In this document: positions 1-11,582 of the stretch, piece by piece
Layout of the letters: each line of letters starts with the position of its first letter
Position numbering within the stretch: position 1 is the first letter of the stretch
DNA from: Rhynchosporium graminicola
Lineage: Eukaryota; Ascomycota; Leotiomycetes; Helotiales; Ploettnerulaceae
Direction: 5' to 3'
Length of the DNA stretch: 64,000 nt
Assembly: GCA_900074885.1 (NCBI GenBank)
Contig: FJUW01000025.1
Span: 186,001-250,000, forward strand
Notes under the pieces: generated by a model
The model's input: only the letters and a program-made list of their open reading frames with translations
Databases searched by the model: none
What the model was told of the DNA's origin: nothing
Program-made: the position numbers and the translations under genes

Positions 1-1
1 C

Positions 2-784
2 AACATAGGGCCATCCTCCGCCCTGTACGGCACAGCTGGACCTGGGGTTAATAATTCTTATCCCAGTCCAAATTCAAGTTGGGAATCTCAAGCCAGAATT
101 CCCTGCGAGACATATGAGGAGTATGTGGCGTTACCAAGCCCAAATGATTATGTGCCTGAAGGATCAAGCAAATCAATAGGCAAGTCCAAGGGCGAAGGGA
201 AAGTTCTTTCACAGCAAAGGCGTCCTTCGAATAGAGACGAGTTTGACGGTCCGCACCAGTTCCTTCAGCGTCCACCGCCGGAGTACATTGCCCAACAGGA
301 GAGAGATTTGCCACATCTCCCGACAAATCTTGTGGTACATGAGCAGGACAGTATCCTGACCCAAGTCAATGATCGATTATCTCAGTGTGCATTTGATTTC
401 GTTGCAAAATATCAATTTCCTATTCCACTAGCCAGTGGAGAGATGCGACCCGTGGAGAGACCTCAAGACCGAGAATGGACGGAATGGGTTTATCTCCTGA
501 AGCGTCTGGCCACGAAACGGCGGATACCTGCCCGGGTCCTTTATAACGGCCAGATAAAACAGTTCATTACCATTTTGGAGAATTCTTTGGAAATGCGTCA
601 TGCAGCAAAACACCAGTCTCGCCCTTTGAAGGACGACAGGAACATATTGCAGTTGATATCCGCGGGCATACAAGTGGCCAAAATCCTAAAGGACTCCATT
701 GCAGTAGCTGCGCTGGATAATTTATACGTTACCACTGAGCAGCAGATTCAGGAAAGGATTCTTAGCAGCCGCTATAGGGCTTGA
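2..784 (+). CDS. Unrecognised protein, 3' part only (5' end lies outside the window)
   Basis: The frame starting at base 2 is open to a TGA at 782-784, giving about 260 residues with no in-frame ATG near the left edge, so the gene begins upstream. The first 100 or so residues are rich in Ser, Pro, Gly and Asn and look disordered. The last 120 residues are a compact, charged, helical-looking block, with a WTEWVYLLKRL stretch, then RIPARVLYNGQ, and an amphipathic tail ending in RYRA. The block looks like a conserved domain, but I cannot name the family. Codon use is even and there are no frame breaks, so this is probably a living gene. Function unknown. Confidence 0.75.
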   Translation, partial: NIGPSSALYGTAGPGVNNSYPSPNSSWESQARIPCETYEEYVALPSPNDYVPEGSSKSIGKSKGEGKVLSQQRRPSNRDEFDGPHQFLQRPPPEYIAQQERDLPHLPTNLVVHEQDSILTQVNDRLSQCAFDFVAKYQFPIPLASGEMRPVERPQDREWTEWVYLLKRLATKRRIPARVLYNGQIKQFITILENSLEMRHAAKHQSRPLKDDRNILQLISAGIQVAKILKDSIAVAALDNLYVTTEQQIQERILSSRYRA

Positions 785-1837
785 TATCGTCAGATGACTT
801 TACGACTTATGTTTGCATGGGCTCTACGCCCAGCTCTTTTCAACGATGCCTGTTGGATGTTCATTTTCATTTTAGTTGTCCGGAATTCCTTGCCAATCAG
901 GTCCGGGTGCTGGTTTGCGTTGTAAAAGCTTCATGGACCGGCGTTCGAGCTTTGGTACTTCCAAAACAGGAAATGCCGGAGTTTTGCCGGATCACCACAA
1001 GCGAACCGCTTTTGGGCACCATCGGGTTTGACTCAATTCGCAGAGATCCGGATGGTTTGGTCTCCCATTTGGCCTTTGATGGCGTATCGTGAAAGATATT
1101 TAGATGACAGGATTTTTTTGTGTAATAGGGGGCAAGAACTGCCGACTTGCGCAGCGGAGCCCTTCCGCAACGATCGCATATGTGCAGGCGTTTTTACTGT
1201 TTTCTCTGCTGTACATACTTACGAGCAATAATCAGTGGCTGCTTGTCGCTTGTTTCTCGGGCGATCTTTCGCGAAAGAGCATCGCAAAATGGGGCATTTG
1301 GTCAGACTACCAGGTCTATTATCTATTCGTCATGAGGGCGAGAGGTTGACTTTTAGCCGTGGTGCAAGCTGGTCGGTGACACAACGGGTTTGATCTTCTC
1401 AAAGATATCGGTCGTGTTCAGCTGTATCCCAATACCGAATGCCCCGCATGTTTACAATCTTCTCAGCCACTTCATGTGAATTGCATCAGACTACATCTAC
1501 CCAACTGGGCGCGGGGTCATGTGTAAGTGCAGGATCAAACCCCTGGAGTGATCCCGCACCGGTACCAAACACGGTACCGTTACAAGGTGCTCGAGGCTAG
1601 CTGTGCAAGATAACTTCCTCACTGACCTTCGAGTAAATCGTCCTGGGCATCCTTTCCGGTAAGCACTTGTAAATCTTCATGTTTCCTTGAATACGAAGTC
1701 TCATCGTTGGTGTGCCTCTGTCTCCCCTTGCGTTGATAACCAACTGCCTCGTTTCAGCTGCCTCAACTCTCAGAGACATACCCTGCGCAGCACTACTAGA
1801 CATCTTGGACAGATCCATGGATCGTACATAGGATGCG
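785..1837. other. Intergenic stretch, no supported gene
   Basis: Holds the presumed 3' UTR of the preceding gene and then roughly 1 kb without a convincing reading frame. Short frames occur on both strands (for example 781-1092 plus and 1597-1848 minus), but none shows a domain, splice continuity or clear coding composition. Confidence 0.5.
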
Positions 1838-2397
1838 ATGTCAAGCAACCAATTTCAACGAAGTCGCAGAGGCAGAGCTGTTGAGTCTCCGCAACAACAC
1901 ATAGTCTCCTTCCCAGCATATGGCCCACAGTCTCGTGCTGTCGTATCACCGTCGTACCAATCCGACATAACGTATGTCCATACAGGCCAGCACATTGATC
2001 TCTTCGACCTCACTGAGGCGTATTTCAGTGTGGATGACTCCCCGAATGACATCCCGACCTATGCGCCGTTGGTCAGCTCCATACCACAGTCTATCCTGGC
2101 AGCTGGGTGAATATCGGTACGTCGAGTATTTCTCCCGATTGGGAAATGGAAGATCGTACAGACAGCTTAGTGGTGGTTCAACATGCTCGAGGCCAGATAT
2201 ACCAGGCATATTCAAATGAGTAGAATGTATTCTTGAGCATCAAGATGGAATGACTTCCCCGTCTTTCAGACGCCAGAAAATGAGATTGTTGGAGCATGGG
2301 CACCGGGCGCGAATTTCAAGGTGGATAGTGAGGCCATGGCGAGCGATCCTGCATCTGAAAGGGAGTTTTGGGTCGAGTTCATTGTTGAGCGCTAGTA
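1838..2397 (+). pseudogene. Decayed or incompletely resolved coding stretch
   Basis: Three coding-like blocks follow each other in different frames. 1838-2107 opens with ATG and reads MSSNQFQRSRRGRAVESP and onward to SIPQSILAAG. About 2070-2219 reads a block containing SSISPDWEMEDRTDSLVVVQ. 2270-2397 reads a block beginning TPENEIVGAWAPGANFKVDS and ending at a TAG. I could not find GT..AG introns that keep all three blocks in frame: the best-looking intron, 2220-2269, leaves the wrong phase. Either the gene is broken or splicing is unusual. No family recognised. Confidence 0.3.
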
Positions 2398-3121
2398 AGT
2401 CCTGATATTCCCTCCACTATTCATATCACTTACGTGGTGGACCAGAGCCTCGCACTGTTCACAACCACTACGAAAGGTACGCAGCCCAGACGGAAATCTC
2501 AACTTTCATGACACCAAGAGCTAGAACTACGTTTGCTCTGTGCCCGAGCCTTAAATAGCGATCTCTTTTTATGGAGGGGTGAGGTCCTATTCTGATAAGC
2601 CTTGGTCACCAGCCAATCCTCAAATTTCTAAATTTGCGTCTGGTTATATATTGAATTTACCTTCTCCAGGACCTTAAGCAGAAGTAGAGTCGGACAGAAG
2701 ATCAAGAGGTAGAGGTTCGAGTAGTGAAGCACACCCTCCTAGGCGCAGAGGTTCCAGGATTGTCAGGCCTCGTCGGACCTAAAAGACGAGCAGCAAGCCA
2801 GAGAAAGAAAAAATCAGATCCATAGAGCTCACTTGGCAGCATGCTGCTTTCACTAAAGGCGGCTTGAGCTTCATGCCCGAGACTAGACAGAAAGAAGAAA
2901 CGCACCGTAACGGTGAGAAAGGGACGGCTGGACTCTGAGGTCACCGGGAAAGCCAAAAAGATGAGGCAAATAGGGGCGTGTGGAAGAGCTGGACCCAGAA
3001 AGTGCCGGTGAGTCGGATTTGTGTACAGACAATCCTTGATGCTGAACAACATAACAGTGCTCGATCGGAGACATCTGCGAGAGATGTGAGAATCTTAAGC
3101 AGACCTCTTCTTATTCTCTAG

Positions 3122-4011
3122 CAGGGACCAACTCTGCTGTCGTCAGGCTTCAAAGATTACGTATCGTTCTTCTTTCCCGCCTTTCTCCATTGCCATCTCA
3201 ACAAACGAGTCGTTCAAGATCTGGTCTCAACTCACACGAGCGGCTTCCTCGACGGCATTATCATTGTCGAAATATCGACTGGAGCGGCATTCGATCTCAT
3301 GGTCTTACACGCAAATGTCTTTCAGCGAGGTACACGGGAATTGCTTCGTCAATCGCGCCTGATGGCGGGCACTGAGAGCAACGTCAACTCAAACCTCGTA
3401 GTGCTTGACAGCTTACCAATTGGTATTCTGGGTCTCTCGCAATCAGAAACAAGAAAGATCTGCTCTGATCATATCGACGCGATGATCACAGCTCTTTCGT
3501 ATGCCGAACACGTCTGTGCTGGCGATCACACATCACTTGCATTTCAACTTCTGAAGATTATGCAGAAGTATGCTAAGACTGTAAGTTCAAGAACCATCAT
3601 CCACCCCGGTAAGTATCTAACGGGCGTCTCCCGGAATCTATCGTGCATGAAGCGCTCAAACTCCATGCAATGCACTACTTCATGAGCTATCTCTTCAAAT
3701 TCACCGCTGCATCTGTACGGACCGTTATCCAGCGCCTAAGACAATTGAATTTTCCTTCCGGCAATCTAGACCATATTCCCTCCTCCCGTCTTCTAAGCCG
3801 TCAAATCAAGTAGATCGTGCACAAACTGCGAGGAGACGAAGCTGAATGCTTCGAAGAGAGAGATAGTGTGAAAGCGTGCAGGGAGCTTGAAGATGTGCCG
3901 TTTGCACAGTGCAAGAGCTTGTTGCACAAAATCTATCCCAGCAACAAGGAATTTGCCGGAGGAACGAGAGATGCAGGCTTCAACCCTCATAAATCTTTTT
4001 TTTTGTGGTAA
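3122..4011 (+). pseudogene. Probable broken gene, family unknown
   Basis: 3122-3580 is open after a pyrimidine-rich TAG acceptor and encodes about 150 residues of good coding character (GFKDYVSFFFPAFL near the start, LAFQLLKIMQKYAKT at the end), followed by a GTAAGT donor. 3634-3810 continues in another frame (a segment including HYFMSYLFKFTAASVR) to an in-frame TAG at 3811-3813. The same frame then stays open and coding-like to 4011. The TAG would be a CAG codon after a single C-to-T change. No acceptor joins the first two segments in phase. Upstream, 2690-3060 is Arg/Ser-rich in one frame but full of stops. I read this as a decayed gene; the small helical segments do not match a family I know. 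Confidence 0.35.
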
Positions 4012-4139
4012 GAAGAGGACGGGATTGAAGGGCGAAGCAAGTGCGATGGTGTCCGAGATCTTCAATGTTGTATGCGAGAATTGTAAGTCTATTATGTTCG
4101 AGTCCGTGAAAGATCGATCGATACCGACGTGGCAATAGG

Positions 4140-7100
4140 GTTAGAGGTGTGCACTTTGGCCAAACGAGGATCTCTTGATGCCTCGGACTCCGAAGTTGAG
4201 GCCGGGTACATCAGGTCTCACAATACTGGTAGATTGGCATTAAATTTCTTGTTATCTTTCTTTCCTGCTAATTTCTCCCCTTGGTAGATGAAGCGATGAT
4301 ATGCACAACGAGTAATGAGATAACGAATAATGGAGTTGCATGTGTCAGTGGAGCGGCACGTAAATATTCATATCTTGTATTGACTTTGCTTGAACCGTAG
4401 TTTCGATGGCTGACAAGAAGCGCGCACAACAGTTAACTCGCTGCTAATTCCCAACACTTGACTTTCTATAGATAATGCTGAAGGCACATCAGTATGTTTG
4501 TCCGATTTAGTCCTCCTAACGCACTTTCTGCGTCAGCAGGGTGGAATGGACGGGCTGTCTAGGCCCTTTGCTTCTATATCCCACGAACGATATTGAATAT
4601 AAGTGACGCTCAAGTCCATCAAAGAGGCGCAAGAGGTTGGCAATATGTGGTTTGTTGTTGATGATGAAAGAAAGAGAAACGGAAAGGAAATTGTATCGAG
4701 CTTCGAAACCGGCCGAAGCAAGATCGCTCACGTGAGGACAGTCTGCTGCGGCAAAAAGGGGCCAATCAATTGGGCTTGCAGATGGGGATTACTGTGCAGC
4801 AATGCGAAAGCCATTGTGGTGATGAGTGCCATTGATGTGCAGTAGAGCGTTGAGAGCCAGGTCCATCGATGTTGTCGTTGTTGGCAGTGTTGGATGATGT
4901 AGCTTGGAGGAAATAGAGGACGAAATTTTCAAAATGAAGTAATTTACTAGCGCACTAAGTGGAGACTTTGCGCTAGTTTGATCGGACCTCGAGCTGACTC
5001 GGCTATTGCTCCAATCATATCGCTAGAGCAGTTTGGTCTGGTAGCGTGATCTTCACGTTATCTGATAATATCAGAAAAGGATTTGCAACGGAAAATCATG
5101 GCTACTATTGCAGCCTACCGTATTATGTTGGAATGCGGCGTAGAAGAGCGAGCACTGCCTCGCCACTTTTAGCAGAATTCTTCTAGCCCGGTTTTTTGTC
5201 CCCCAGTGTGTGCTCTAAAGAAAATGTCACATTTCGCCAGGCGGTATCTTCTATCAGAGCACGCGGAAGGCACCCAATGCATTGTCTCTGCGTTAGAAAT
5301 CCGCACCTAAAGATGCGTAAAATGGTCACTGAAAATCCAACGCCGAGGCCTCGAGTCGACGCTTTGTGAGTGGGATGTAAGTCTTGTAAGAAAATAACAA
5401 ACTGAGCAGTCTCTTAATTGCATAGACTGTGGTGTGCAGCTGGAGACCCATAAATAGTTATTGCTTCACACAGGAAGGTTACATGGAACATCGATACGAG
5501 TTCTGGTCGAGAGGATCATCGCAGATATTAATTTTTGCTCACTTTTGGAAAGCGATTTGACTCAAGCGATGGGGTGTTTACTGAAAAACCAAGCAATGCC
5601 ATGGTGATATCATTGGACTGTGAAATATTACGGAAAACTTGCAGCGTCCCTGGATATATGCTATACTTGAACAAGAAGCCAACCCTGCTGCAAAACAATT
5701 TGAATTATTCTCAGCAGCCTTTGAGCGTGTATGCTGGCCCTACTGACGGGCAAGATGTCCCAATTATTCCCCTGGTAACAAAAAGGATCAACACGCGCCT
5801 ACAGCAAGCCTGCAAACAATACAGCTAATCCAACTATGGCACCTGTCCCACTTGAAGCTAACATCAAGTGATTAAAGCTAGATGCACCCTCGAATTGAAT
5901 AGGGGAGATTCGCTGATTTCATCGTATTGCTCAGCGTGGTACCTCAGGGAGACAGTATCATGACGAAGTTCAGAAGGCGGCCCCAGTGATGTATCCTGCT
6001 GTTACTGATGCTCTCATAATTTAATTATCCTCCTCGGAGTTTCTCGGAGAGCCAAGGAAATGTTGGGAGTGAGCATGGTGATTTTTTTCTATCAAATTCT
6101 CCAAACAAAATTGATATGTAAATACCCTGCCAATCCGATAATGTGCTGGAAGACAAACTACTCTGATCGCAGGGTCAAATCGGTCTGTAAGTTGCCAACA
6201 ACGAGAATATCGACCTTGGTCAGAAGGAACCTCACTCGTACAAAATGAAGGTTCGTCAAGTTAGAGGGCAGGACCGTGGATAAAGCACACTTTGTTTTCC
6301 AGGGAATCCATTACCGACTGTCCCCAATCCAGACAGGTCAGACTTGCAAAGCCCAATAAATCTCCTCTTCGGCATACTGCAATAATAATCAAGCTTGGCC
6401 TCCTCATCCAGGCTGCGGCCCTGCTTTCCCCGTCTCTACCCTACCCAGCCACATGTCTTTATCTCCTATTAAAATGGTATGTCTGCATCCAACCATCTGA
6501 TTGCGACTCTCCCGACCAGCCGCACGGGTACTGCTGTGTGAGAACTCCGGAAATATCTGCTTTTCATCAACATCTTCGCTCTAGTGGTCAGCCTGAGTCC
6601 TGCGATCTGATAATTGGAATTGGTTTTACATGATACTGCAACGGTGATCCATAACGCGAAACATCCTGCTCCATCGTGGACAGCATCATAGTGCTCCTGT
6701 ATGATTCTCCTTCCTTCCTGCGCCCTGTTTCTCTGTCTGTTGGTACTAGCTGCTTCTAAATTTCCTCACCCAACTCTGATCCGTAGCAGGGAACACCTTG
6801 AAAGAGATTATTTGGTGGCAATGGTGTGCTGTGATGGCCATTGAAGATATGTTTTGATGAATCTATTTCTCTGTAGAATGTCTTTATAGTCGCTCCCTAC
6901 CACTTCAACTAACTGTCCAATTTTTCGCTGCTGATAAGTGGGATGTGCACCAAGCTCGGTCCTGACTATGAATATACAAATTGATGAGATTAATTTACGA
7001 TATTTAGTTTCATATTTGGCTGTTGTTGTTTCTGGCCCAACTGAGCCAACTCTGGTCTACTCTGTTAAGATAATAAACGAGTTGCCAAAGGTGACTAGAA

Positions 7101-7355
7101 TTTAGCAGTGTAGATATGGCTACCATACCACTACTCTCAGCACCGAAAAACTGCACAACAAGTGGAGATTTGCAGCTATTTATTTTCGGAGTTTAAACCT
7201 CGCTTATAAGCGAGTTGCTTTCACGCTGCTGTTACCACAATGTTGTCCCATCTCACAATCAATCCCGCCACTTTAGCTTGAATCACGCTACGAGATCTTT
7301 TGCTTAATACCAGGCTGTGACTCCAACTACAAATACAACCAAGCTTTCGCAGTGC
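4140..7355. other. Long intergenic stretch without supported genes
   Basis: About 3.2 kb with only scattered frames of under 115 codons on either strand (for example 4603-4845, 5535-5828 and 6292-6633 plus). I found no signal peptide, domain or spliceable series of exons. A possible short spliced minus-strand frame near 4880-4510 gives low-complexity basic sequence and is not called. AT content is moderate and CpA/TpG are not depleted, so this is not the RIP-type sequence seen at the right end. Confidence 0.5.
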
Positions 7356-8142
7356 TTATAGGGACATGGAAACAGCCAGAATGGAGAAGGCAGCAAAGAA
7401 GCCATATCCGACACCGTGTAGAGTTGCACCGCTGGACGGGGCGAGGGGGCTTTGGGTTGATGAGGGAGAAACGACGGTACGATTCGTAGAGACGCTGACG
7501 AGCGATCCAGCTGATGAGCTAGACGTGACTGCAGGGCCATCGCAGTGCCAATGATCGCCATGCGACTCACAGCCGACAGACTCCGTTGGACTCGGAGCTA
7601 TTGTGACACTCGCAGCTCCCGTGGTTGCTGTTGGTACGTTACAGTGCCAGTGGTCGCCATGCGGCTCACTAAACAATACTTTAATATGGTAGATGCACAA
7701 TATCTCAGGCGTAGATCAGACCAGGATCAACAAAGAAAATTTGATCTTGATCCGGAATCACCTTAGTTTTGAAGGGCAGCAAGTACATACCAGCCTAAAG
7801 ACTCGGTCCGAGATGGTGGCAAAGTTCCTGTGCCAGCAGCATGGTCATCCTCAGCATGAGTGGTGGTGGTGATGACTGCGACTGGGGGAGAGGTTACAGA
7901 CGCTGCGAGTGTGATTGAAGAAGTCTTGGGACCATCACAGTGCCTGCAAATATATGAGCCAGATCATCGGATTTGGAAATCGAGACAGTGCTATGTTGGA
8001 GAGGGTGCACAAACCAGTCGTCTTCATGAGGCTCACAGCCAAACGAGGCGGTTGGTAACAGTCCTGGGTCCACTTGTGCAAGGGCGAAGTTGTTGAGGAG
8101 AGCAGATGCAGCAACAAAAGCGAATGTGATTGGGCGCTTCAT
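7356..8142 (-). CDS. Small secreted, probably GPI-anchored protein with three Cys/His-rich motifs
   Basis: Exons 8142-8015, 7943-7791 and 7668-7356 (introns 71 and 122 bp, GTTTGT..CAG and GTATGT..TAG) give 197 residues with exact phase. Residues 1-22 form a signal peptide ending near FALAQ. Three copies of a Cys-Glu-x-His-x-Asp-x-Trp-His-Cys motif follow: GCEPHEDDWHCDGP, GCEPHGDHWHCNVP and GCESHGDHWHCDGP. They are separated by Ser/Thr/Pro-rich linkers likely to be O-glycosylated, and the protein ends in a hydrophobic tail (GFFAAFSILAVSMSL) typical of a GPI signal. Both introns are phase 2 and lie inside motifs 1 and 2, as expected if exons were duplicated. The spacing of Cys and His suggests metal binding at the cell surface; that is inference. 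I have a sense that similar motifs recur in ascomycete surface proteins but cannot verify it. Confidence 0.85.
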
Positions 8143-8261
8143 TTCTAGGAAACTAAGCGATAGAAGTATGGTAATAAAGTTCTGTGAATAAGAACAAGAT
8201 GGTCAAGGTAGCGAAGAGATGGGGTTTCGACGCACACCTGCTTCTAATATATAGCCATCTG

Positions 8262-8325
8262 ATCTTGTGAAAAATGCGTGCCCGAGATACGACTCACAAC
8301 CCGCCTCGCCCGCGCATAAAACTTC
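8262..8325 (-). pseudogene. Fragment of a decayed relative of the Cys/His-motif gene
   Basis: On the minus strand a stretch here reads GGTTGTGAGTCGTAT, matching GGCTGTGAGTCGCAT of motif 3 in the neighbouring gene with two C-to-T changes. Farther on it carries a segment resembling the end of that gene's first intron (GGCTATATATTAGAAGCAG against GGCTCATATATTTGCAG). The rest is too diverged to code. It looks like a remnant of a duplicated copy lying just upstream of the intact gene. Confidence 0.35.
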
Positions 8326-10652
8326 TATATTTTTAAATGATACAGTACAAATCAGGCAATTGTGTCTTGGCGCTAACCAGCAAGGTGTATTCAGGTGAAA
8401 TACCAAGAGATACCAAGACGCCCACTGTGGTAAGGTAAGTCTGATTGGTGACATAGATGCTTGGATTTGTCCTTATGGGCTGATTCTTCTGGACTTTGGG
8501 TAGCTACTTAACAGCCTTTTGGATTTCGCTGGAGTGTGGAATTTAATGTGCCAAAAATGCAAACTTTATGTTGCTAGTTTCCAGCCTTCCAGGCAAAATC
8601 CTGTGGCGTTTACAGAGTAGTGCTAGATAGAATTGTAGTAGAAGATCATAGCGAAGGGAGGTGCATTCTGAAGTCTGCTGAGCCAAGGCCTCAGTCTTTC
8701 ATGACAAACCGTCCAAGTGTATCCACCCCAGCAAACTTATTTTGAAATTTGCGAATCGAGTTGCGCAACGGCATATGTAGCTATATATTATGGTGCTTCT
8801 ATATTTCATATCAGTGATTCTCATCTCTCAGGTGTGCGTTTTACTGTTCCTGGCTGCCATTAGTAGTGCTTCTGCCATGTAGGCTATTGCCTTACTGGCT
8901 AAAGTAACAATACTGAATGTTCCCTCGTACCTCCTATTATAGCAGCAAGCGAGCCATGCGCAGCAGATCAAGAGTAATAAATATTGGTATCGTCGATTTT
9001 CTAAGACTAGTAAATTACTCATTTCGTCGAATGTCAATACCTCCTATGTGGGACTCAGCTATTACGAGTGCTGAGTTTCTTGATTTGTACTATGAGGATG
9101 CTGATTATTTCTATTGCTCAAAGCCACGGAGAAGCTTACGCATTATAAAAGAGGGCCAAAATATGAGGTCGAGGAAGCTGCCATCTATACCATTACTTGT
9201 GTCGTTCTTGTAAACTGTTTCTGGTAAGGTTGCCGCTCCAGATGCGCAAAAAACCCCGGGCTGGTCAGATAGCAGCCAAATAGCACCTACTGAAGAAGTT
9301 ATCACGTACGCGTGGCGATCTCAGTCTCCGACATCGTTTGCACGAACTCGTTCTGTCAAATGTCAAATCTTCATCATTAGCAGACAGGTCCTGGGACCAT
9401 CAACAGTGGCAGGAAAGGATGTTTAGTTTTGCAAATTCATCGATGATTCAGTGATGATGCGGACTTCGGCAGTAAAAAGGTGTGTCCTACGAGCTCATGT
9501 CTAGACCCGACATGTGCGAATCAAGCGAAATCACATGTCTCGTATGTTATATATGCTTCAAACCTTGCTATAAGAAATATTCTACTGCTATTACAACGTT
9601 TACCAGTAGGTTTGTAGAATCTCTTCTGAAAGAGGCCATGTTGCACTTTAGTCAGGCTGCTTCTGCGATCGATAAAGATCAAGACCTCAAACAAAGACTG
9701 CCCGCCAACTAGCTAAGTCTCGTTCTATCGTTGTGATTGAATAGCAAACGAATATCTTGTTTCCCCAATGATGGCTAGAAAACCTGTCAAAGGCATGGTG
9801 AGCCGTTCGTCGATACTCCGGACTGCTGATGTAATTGACGTGGAATGGTGCATGCAGAGCCGGGCCTATCGGTCTCGTTTTTGATAAGATATCAAAGCAT
9901 GTCGGGTATCTAACCAGGTAGTGAGTACTTAACGACCAACTTAGATTGGTGCAATGAAGTCAGCACTCCGTTTTCAAAGACTTATTAAGGTCGCGAAAAG
10001 CCCTGAAAAGATGATTGATTGTCATATCACTGATTGATAACTGAAGTTTCATCAAACTTGGACTTATAAGAATGCTTCCTATGAGTATCCTGAACGATTC
10101 CGCCAGAGGCACGATTACTTAGCCTCAAAAAGCGGAACCAGAAGTTAGAGATAGAAAATGTACCTATATATCAACCACTCACTAGCGTGTTGATGTCAGC
10201 GCATCGCTTATCCACGCTGGTCCTGATTTGGATGTAGCGCAGATCTTGGACGAAGCTAACGGAAACAATTCACCTCCCCATTACTGATGTTCTTCCTTCT
10301 ACATTCACAAGCGCAATTAAATCAACCACAAACCTTATCATCCACTGGTTTTTTAGTCATATTCTGTGCTAGAATAAATATGTTTATGGAAACAGCTACG
10401 GTGACTGATTAATACCTATGTGGCATTGATGAAGTTCCTGCCTTATTCTATGAGTGTAACAATTTGATTAGTGCAGGTATGATTTTCATACTAGACTGAA
10501 TAGCCGGCCTAACTTTCATTAGGGTAACACAGTCCTCAGCCCGTCCCTGATTTCCCGGAGTACAATTCGTCGTCCAGAACCAGAAAACTGGTTTCGAGGA
10601 CCTCTTGGAAACCCCAACAACATTTCTCGAGCTCCCACAATATCAGCCTGCT
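8326..10652. other. Intergenic stretch with decayed sequence only
   Basis: Apart from the short relic at 9.4 kb I see no supported gene. Frames such as 8917-9213 and 9482-9712 on the plus strand have no domain or coding composition. The last 300 bases before 10653 are the likely promoter and 5' UTR of the F-box/ankyrin gene; no clear motif stands out. Confidence 0.45.
9396..9422 (-). pseudogene. Second fragment resembling the Cys/His-motif gene
   Basis: The minus strand reads CACTGTTGATGGTCCCAGGAC, which matches CACTGTGATGGTCCCAAGAC (the start of exon 2 in the gene at 7.36-8.14 kb) apart from one inserted T and one A/G change. The insertion breaks the frame. No complete copy can be reconstructed around it. 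With the fragment at 8.26-8.33 kb this suggests an old local duplication of the gene followed by decay. Confidence 0.35.
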
Positions 10653-11582
10653 ATGTCGCTACTTCAACTCCCATACGAACTCCTGCTCGAAGTACTGAGC
10701 TACCTCGTCGAGGATAGTGATGTCAAGTGCTTGGTTCTAGTGAATAGATATCTCTACGAACTCTTCAATGACATACTTTACACTCGCGACATCCGTTCCG
10801 GAATAAACAGGGCCTTCTTCTGGTCCGTTTATCATGGTCATGCGGAAAATCTACGCCGTCTCATCCGTCTTGGAGTCGATATCAACCTTCGAGAGGCTCC
10901 TTGGACATGGGAAATGGTAACAGAATTGCTTCCTGGTGTACCTGACACGCTTCATCGTATGGATTATGAGATCGAATTGCTTCCTAGTGTTCCTTCGGTT
11001 CCACGTCCTCTTTCTCATAGACATAGCTACAAACTATGCACTTCCGCCCAGCGAATTGCTGCGCACAATGGATTCATTACAGGCTTGTCCCTGCTGCTTG
11101 AGGCTGGCGCAAAGATTGAGGGCAGCAATTTGCATGGAGATCCATCTCCTCTTGCTCTCGCTATTCTGCAGGACCACGCGGAGGTATTTCATCTACTGCT
11201 TAACGCTATGACAGAAGAGCTCCGTTCCGAGAAACAAGCACCGTCCCAAATGACCTATCTGGAACTTGCTAGTCACCACCACAGACCGGAAATGGTACGT
11301 GCCATGATCAGCAAAGGTGCAGATGTTGCGATCAAGGATTCCAGAGGTCGAACGCCCTTGATGCACGCTATTTTGAGTGGCGGGTATTTGCACTGGCCGA
11401 CCCACGTCGACCGAGATCTTAATCTGATCAGTCCTGGACCTCCCTTGGCACCTGCTATGTTCGAGACCATGAAGGTGCTGCTGGATGCTGGCGCCGATCC
11501 ATCCTGTGAAGTGCTACCTTACCCTCAGAATTTCCGATCAGAGGACTTTGAGCTTGATGAAATAAAGCTCGGCCTTGAATAA
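10653..11582 (+). CDS. F-box and ankyrin-repeat protein
   Basis: Single exon, 309 residues from the ATG at 10653 (the frame is open a little further upstream but has no ATG there). Residues about 4-45 form an F-box (LLQLPYELLLEVLSYLVE, then LVNRYLYELFND). Ankyrin-type repeats follow: around 53-83 (GHAENLRRLIRLGVDINL), 134-165 (AAHNGFITGLSLLLEAGA), 168-200, 218-250 (RPEMVRAMISKGADVAIKDS, then RTPLMHAI) and 280-296 (MKVLLDAGADPS). F-box proteins of this layout usually recruit substrates to SCF ubiquitin ligases. The protein stops just after an ankyrin helix. Downstream sequence (about 11710-11790) still reads a coding-like LLQCLFNAGPFRHSC in another frame, so the 3' end may be truncated or an exon may be missed. 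Confidence 0.8.
   Translation: MSLLQLPYELLLEVLSYLVEDSDVKCLVLVNRYLYELFNDILYTRDIRSGINRAFFWSVYHGHAENLRRLIRLGVDINLREAPWTWEMVTELLPGVPDTLHRMDYEIELLPSVPSVPRPLSHRHSYKLCTSAQRIAAHNGFITGLSLLLEAGAKIEGSNLHGDPSPLALAILQDHAEVFHLLLNAMTEELRSEKQAPSQMTYLELASHHHRPEMVRAMISKGADVAIKDSRGRTPLMHAILSGGYLHWPTHVDRDLNLISPGPPLAPAMFETMKVLLDAGADPSCEVLPYPQNFRSEDFELDEIKLGLE

Noticed and set aside
2702..3074. Minus-strand frame of 116 codons rich in Phe/Leu
   Set aside because: It is the complement of a purine-rich Arg/Lys stretch; composition alone explains the open frame, and there is no domain or signal.
4516..4880. Possible spliced minus-strand gene beginning MDLALNALLHINGTHHH
   Set aside because: A 47-bp GT..AG intron can be drawn, but the product after it is low-complexity basic sequence with an early stop; no support beyond chance.
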